A stretch of DNA of 64,000 nt from Pachypanchax playfairii (taxonomy: Eukaryota > Chordata > Actinopteri > Cyprinodontiformes > Aplocheilidae), in assembly GCA_006937955.1 (NCBI GenBank), contig SSNP01000084.1, positions 316,546 to 380,545 of the forward strand, written 5' to 3'. Position 1 is the stretch's first letter. Each line of letters starts with the position of its first letter. The translations under genes and the position numbers were made by a program. Shown piece after piece: positions 62,001 to 64,000 of the stretch. Below the pieces are notes generated by a model. The model ran no database searches and was not told where the DNA came from. It was given only the letters and a program-made list of their open reading frames with translations.

Positions 62001-64000
62001 TTTTGAAACACACTCTCATAGAAATACATACAAAGATGGTGTTTGAAATAAAATTCTCATAGAAACGAGGAATGAAAGCACTATGTAACTTTTTCTTAAA
62101 AGGATAAAACAACATTTCTACAGTTAAGGCTAAAAGACATTTCTCTTTGCAAAAAAAAAAACATGCCTTTCTGTGAACTGTTAACATTCTGTACTTTTCT
62201 AACATTACTATATTGGGGTAACTTTTATTTTATATGTTCAAATTCCTGACCCAGTGTCTAAGAAGAACAACAAACATTTGACAACTTGAAAAAGCAAATC
62301 GTTTTTCTTATTAAAGTTCCTCTGACATGCAATTTATGTTATTTTACTAATTCATATCAATCAATATTATATTTTTGGTCTGTGGACACTTTTCCACATA
62401 AATCAGGATGCACATATTTCCAGTAATAACGTCTAAAACATGCACATGTTTGGAATACACGTTCATGAAGCCTTTCATTCCTGCATGAGGGATTTCATCA
62501 TTCTCTGTCACAATGACCTGTACATACTCATCGTTTGCACGAACATCCCGTTTGTTACAAAGTCTGGAGTTTGTGAACATTCATGGAGGCGGGCACAGTT
62601 TCCTACAGGAAGTTGGTCCGGCTGCTGCATGAGTAACTTGTTAAATTCTTGAGGATATGTGGTGATTAACTGTCATATGCCGGCCACAGAGTTCCTAATC
62701 TCTTCGTACAGGTGAGTTGGAACTCACTGCAATTTCAGGTTGTTATGAAGATCCTTCGGCTGTCAGTACATTTTGTTAGGGAATACAAATCGCTGCTGTC
62801 CACTATCTCAAAATTCTATGCGTTGTTTATTATATGTGGAAAATCATTTTCAAGATGACAATAACGAAGAGGGACTCCAGCTGCATCTTCAACAGCTGCA
62901 GCAGCAAGAAGATCTAATGGTTGGAGTAGCTGCTGCTTTTGAGGACCTGGAGAGAAGACAGGAACGCTGATGGATGCAGGATGTAATACAGGAACGGATC
63001 CAGAATCAGAACCTCTACATAGCTGGACCGCCAGTCGGAAGGGCCTGTAAAACCTTTGCTGAGCTGTTGCACCATGTTGCTTCATTCATCATGAAAAATG
63101 AGATGTAAGAGTAATTTTCAAGAAACAGCAGCTTGTTGTTGTGGTCTGTTTTATGTACTTGTAATAAAGTAGATAAAAATAGATAATCCATGATCATCAT
63201 GCGCTGTGTGCAGGTTGTTTGGAAGGCATTTACTTGGTGACCGTACACAAAAGGTTTGCGTGGCACATTTGTGGAAAATCTTAGACCAGATCATAGACCT
63301 GGCCATGAAGATCCAAACAGACCACAAATACTAGATTTTATAGGGCTGCCATAAGGAGGCCTTAAGGAGGCTGTAGGAAATGGTCCAAAAATCATTTGTA
63401 GCACATTTGCACATATGCTAAAGAAGCAGTGTTGCTGCAACCACCGGCTATACAACGTTTCACCATTTTGCTTTTCAATGTCCATACAAGATATAAACAA
63501 AAAGCTACTTCCCTGCATTCCGTCACTTCCAGTTTCATCAACCTTCGAAACTGAGACTCACCTGAAGCTCCTAAAAACATTCATACTTGCCTTATAAGTG
63601 TCAAACTAAACCGATTTGTACCACGTTTCATTAAACAAAGTTATAATGGTTCTAAAAGTTTCATTCAAACCTGAATAATGAACTACAATTATATCTGAAA
63701 TAAGTTGGATTCTTTAAAGTAACATTTGTTGACATCTCTGCATTTTTACTTATCTTTTCATTCTTTTTACAGCAGCTACAAGGTGGATACTGAACAATAT
63801 ATTGATGGAGGACACAAAAGTGTGACATTCTTATTTCTTATTCTTATTTATTTTTGGTCAATTTACAAATCATTTAAGACATTTAAATAAATCAGGCATG
63901 TCAAGTCCATCCATGACCAGGCGCAGGCAAAAAGCCTTAGCTTATTACGCCTGCCCTTATCACAACACAATATATTCAGCACGTGAACGGACATTCATTT
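39851..64000 (-). CDS. eys: eys (eyes shut homolog), 3' part; 5' part beyond the window
   Basis: EYS is a secreted proteoglycan-like protein of photoreceptors with many EGF and five laminin-G domains; its loss causes retinitis pigmentosa in humans. Eight exons are visible, in order of transcription: 56674-56846, 49632-49814, 48656-48822, 47679-47823, 42299-42473, 41980-42152, 41715-41876 and 39851-41043. All phases agree and they give about 790 C-terminal residues, ending HPGIE-stop at 39851-39853. Order: EGF pair; LamG (RFGGSDEFGYTSFVAYSTFP to GCIFDVQF); two EGFs (CRNGGTCVDSGSSVYCQCP, HGSTCIPLPNTYTCQCP); LamG (SSWMSFPPIRIRHRTVVELQ); two EGFs; final LamG. This matches the C-terminal third of human EYS. 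Introns of 5.2 and 6.9 kb hold transposons; no exon was found between 56847 and 64000. Downstream neighbour phf3 is convergent, as in human. Confidence 0.93.
41715..41876 (-). CDS. eys: eys exon, first half of penultimate LamG domain
   Basis: It encodes AVTISDPFFSTNQSSWMSFP, FQPLSPDGILLYSAQHLSAR. The acceptor is CTGCTCAG and the donor GGGCTG|GTGAGG. The previous exon ends AGAG|GTCGCA at 41980, a usable but weak donor. Confidence 0.9.
41980..42473 (-). CDS. eys: eys exons 42299-42473 and 41980-42152, end of LamG plus two EGF domains
   Basis: The first encodes GCIFDVQFRTRRDRKFQALG and CNQVHCRNGGTCVDSGSSVY. The second encodes CQCPHGWKGALCSETVSVCD and the next EGF, GSTCIPLPNTYTCQCPLGTA. The donor at 42299 (TA|GTGAGT) is followed immediately by about 20 T on the minus strand. 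All six cysteines of each EGF are present. Confidence 0.9.
42697..43870 (-). mobile_element. Degraded Tc1-like transposon
   Basis: Read on the minus strand, the sequence follows a Tc1-like transposase gene with many breaks. Its 3' third keeps recognisable pieces at nucleotide level, for instance AGTCATTAAAAACT-like, GAAGAAGAAGGAGTCCTTGA (about 42850) and CCACAGAAGATCTTCAAGGT (about 42740). The right end, CCACACCTACCCAAAACTTC and then CAGTACTGTA near 43869, is a typical Tc1-like terminus. It lies in an eys intron. Confidence 0.65.
44000..46270 (-). mobile_element. Non-LTR retrotransposon (LINE) with broken reverse transcriptase
   Basis: Minus-strand pieces follow the order of a LINE reverse transcriptase: SQFSKILEKIFVARLDKFLE and SSQYGFRANHSTTMALMELM (45528-45761), IFIDLKK (motif A), GVPQGSVLGPKLFILYINDI and LFADDTTLFYA (about 45270-45400, catalytic Asp pair kept), LSLNLDKTYFMVFGNRGVN, then VREVKFLGVVIDENISW. 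The C-terminal part is at 44339-44599 (NVLKRCVSVFGVSLWNKLET). Frameshifts and stops make it inactive, and no endonuclease is seen. It ends in A/T-rich sequence near 44000. The clade is probably CR1/L2/Rex1-like; family not certain. Confidence 0.8.
44901..45113. mobile_element. hAT-type MITE, 213 bp near-perfect hairpin, nested in the LINE
   Basis: The element starts CAGGGGTGTCAAACTC and ends GAGTTTGACACCCCTG. Arms of about 80 bp differ at only one position (TTTCAACAC versus CTTCAACAC). The 8-bp target duplication ATCTAAAG at 44893-44900 and 45114-45121 is exact, as expected for hAT. The interrupted LINE frame resumes on either side, so the MITE is the younger insertion. Confidence 0.9.
46429..46444. 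promoter_or_regulatory. Palindrome matching a POU-factor MORE site
   Basis: TCATGAATATTCATGA is a perfect 16-bp palindrome containing ATGAATATTCAT, which fits the consensus for dimeric POU-domain factors (ATGMATATKCAT). It sits in an eys intron outside the flanking LINE. Function is inferred from the motif only. Confidence 0.35.
47679..49814 (-). CDS. eys: eys exons 49632-49814, 48656-48822 and 47679-47823, a LamG domain
   Basis: Together they encode INITRARFGGSDEFGYTSFV, LKFTLANNSSAVRDNLILFA, GSDGDDFFVLGLRSERVVHR and LVGLNVFNQLFLGGYNEFTP. This is a complete laminin-G fold apart from the last strand, which is in 42299-42473. Splice phases match across all three. Confidence 0.92.
51080..51434. 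repeat. tRNA-derived fish repeat split by an L2-like 3' tail
   Basis: Left part 51080-51229 (TTCAGTGTCTTGCCCAAGGA, CACTTCGACATG, CCACCAACCTTCTG) and right part 51405-51434 (CTCTAACCACTGAACCAC) belong to one common teleost tRNA-related repeat. Between them, 51230-51404 is a LINE 3' tail ending AATGTGCTATATGAATAAAG and GGATTGGATTGG. A short duplication GCTCT (51225-51229 and 51405-51409) marks the insertion. Confidence 0.65.
51503..52610. mobile_element. TTAA-flanked transposon, family B, with a broken THAP gene (about 1.1 kb)
   Basis: TTAA lies immediately outside both ends (51499-51502 and 52611-52614). The ends AGGGGTTATGACATCA and TGATGTCATCACACCT are inverted repeats matching at 13 of 16 positions. 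Inside is a plus-strand THAP-domain relic (51826-52079) and a run of ten Ns. THAP plus a TTAA duplication is the signature of Kolobok transposons. No DDE catalytic region is visible, so it is non-autonomous. It lies in the 6.9-kb eys intron. Confidence 0.75.
51826..52079 (+). pseudogene. THAP DNA-binding domain relic
   Basis: From the ATG at 51826, the frame reads a Cys-x-x-x-x-Cys start (CCVQGCSTHAGSFHSLPKDE). It breaks by a stop and frame change near 51913, then continues REEWLKFIYGEVPRSYNL, stop, KICSAHFTEDCFHNLGEFKL. The zinc ligands Cys, Cys, Cys and His (C..H) and the conserved Trp and Phe of THAP are all recognisable. The right part is cut off by the assembly gap at 52080-52089. Confidence 0.7.
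52620..55215. other. eys intron, no gene or clear repeat
   Basis: AT-rich sequence with homopolymer A runs. No frame matches eys modules. A GAGAGAGAG tract lies near 54637-54647. The stretch 54720-54960 is more mixed in base composition but I cannot assign it. Confidence 0.5.
55222..55740 (+). mobile_element. Tc1-like transposon fragment
   Basis: The left side (CCACAAAATGGTTGGTACCC at about 55225, CCTGGACAAAAATGATGGTA at about 55362) matches the 5' part of a widespread fish Tc1-like element. Further right, GATAAAGGCTACTAGACCAT and CTCCAAGCAGCTTCATGTTC correspond to the N-terminal helix-turn-helix coding part of its transposase. Frameshifts and stops are frequent and the 3' half is missing. 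Confidence 0.65.
56674..56846 (-). CDS. eys: eys exon with EGF domains, most 5' exon in the window
   Basis: It encodes the end of one EGF (WFCECPLLYTGRLC) and a complete one (CERNPCSHGATCIPKSPLEA, VCLCPYGRQGLLC). The acceptor AAATTCAG is at 56847 and the donor CCAAG|GTAAAT at 56674. It joins in frame to the LamG exon at 49814 through a 6.9-kb intron. Confidence 0.9.
56900..60168. other. eys intron upstream of the EGF exon, no gene identified
   Basis: No EGF- or LamG-like exon was found on the minus strand. A minus-strand open frame at 58657-58941 is AT-rich, low complexity and without relatives I recognise; the DNA around it vaguely recalls degraded Tc1-like sequence. A 23-A run lies near 59240. 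Confidence 0.5.
60173..60766. mobile_element. TTAA-flanked MITE, family C (594 bp)
   Basis: Perfect 12-bp inverted ends AGGTCCTGTATC (60173-60184) and GATACAGGACCT (60755-60766) are bounded by TTAA at 60169-60172 and 60767-60770. The interior has no coding capacity. The structure parallels families A and B, suggesting the same transposase superfamily. It lies in the eys 5' intron region. Confidence 0.8.
60790..63380. other. eys intron or flank, no gene identified
   Basis: Mostly AT-rich, with short chance frames. A Gln-rich plus-strand frame near 62773-62970 continues past a stop with GPPVGRACKTFAELLHHVAS; it might be a decayed transposon gene but has no motif I can name. Confidence 0.4.
63392..63466 (-). 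pseudogene. Possible start of a THAP-domain gene, broken
   Basis: From an ATG at 63466 the minus strand reads MVKRCIAGGCSNT, the typical first residues of THAP domains (Cys-x4-Cys near the N-terminus), then loses similarity and stops at 63392. The rest of the domain is not visible downstream. Most likely a transposon relic, possibly connected with the Gln-rich frame around 62.8 kb. Confidence 0.35.

Noticed and set aside
62773..63085. Gln-rich plus-strand frame that might be a transposon gene
   Set aside because: Only about 65 codons before a stop, with no motif that can be named; kept as a note, not as a gene.
1..64000. CRISPR arrays, tRNA or rRNA genes, phage or plasmid functions
   Set aside because: No regularly spaced repeats, cloverleaf genes or prokaryotic operons were seen; the whole window is vertebrate nuclear DNA.

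Overview
The window is vertebrate, almost certainly teleost, genomic DNA: AT-rich, with small exons between GT-AG introns and dense fish-type repeats (several Tc1-like elements, L2-type LINE tails, a tRNA-derived SINE, a hAT MITE, a solo LTR, and TTAA-flanked MITEs). No operons, bacterial genes or CRISPR arrays are present. Two assembly gaps exist: one N at 1118 and ten Ns at 52080-52089.

Layout. (1) 1-18091, minus strand: the 5' part of khdrbs2 (SLM-1, a STAR-family RNA-binding protein). Exon 1 (18001-18091) and exon 2 (4242-4369) are separated by a 13.6-kb intron; the rest of the gene lies left of the window. (2) 18.5-23.3 kb: intergenic, with a degraded Tc1-like transposon and an L2-like LINE tail framed by a foldback repeat. 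(3) 24357-27408, plus strand: complete asrgl1 (isoaspartyl peptidase/L-asparaginase), six coding exons, 310 residues. (4) 28.9-39.6 kb, plus strand: complete phf3 (PHD, TFIIS-like and SPOC domains), a noncoding first exon and fifteen coding exons; the exons I placed join in frame to 1605 residues. (5) 39851 to beyond 64000, minus strand: the 3' part of eys (eyes shut homolog). Eight exons encode EGF and laminin-G modules up to the natural stop; introns of 5.2 and 6.9 kb and the open 5' flank are full of transposons.

Gene order khdrbs2-asrgl1-phf3-eys matches the human 6q11-q12 neighbourhood for khdrbs2, phf3 and eys. asrgl1 is on another chromosome in human (11q), so its position here is a linkage difference. 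The genes are not a pathway: khdrbs2 acts in alternative splicing, asrgl1 in dipeptide and asparagine hydrolysis, phf3 on RNA polymerase II, eys in photoreceptor maintenance. phf3 and eys converge tail to tail with 834 bp between stop codons and oppositely oriented AATAAA signals 11 bp apart.

I found no convincing new biological system. The most unusual items are several TTAA-bounded MITEs from three families (one carrying a broken THAP-domain gene, pointing to Kolobok-type transposons), a very young-looking hAT hairpin nested in a LINE, the compact bidirectional poly(A) site, and several perfect palindromes in noncoding DNA.
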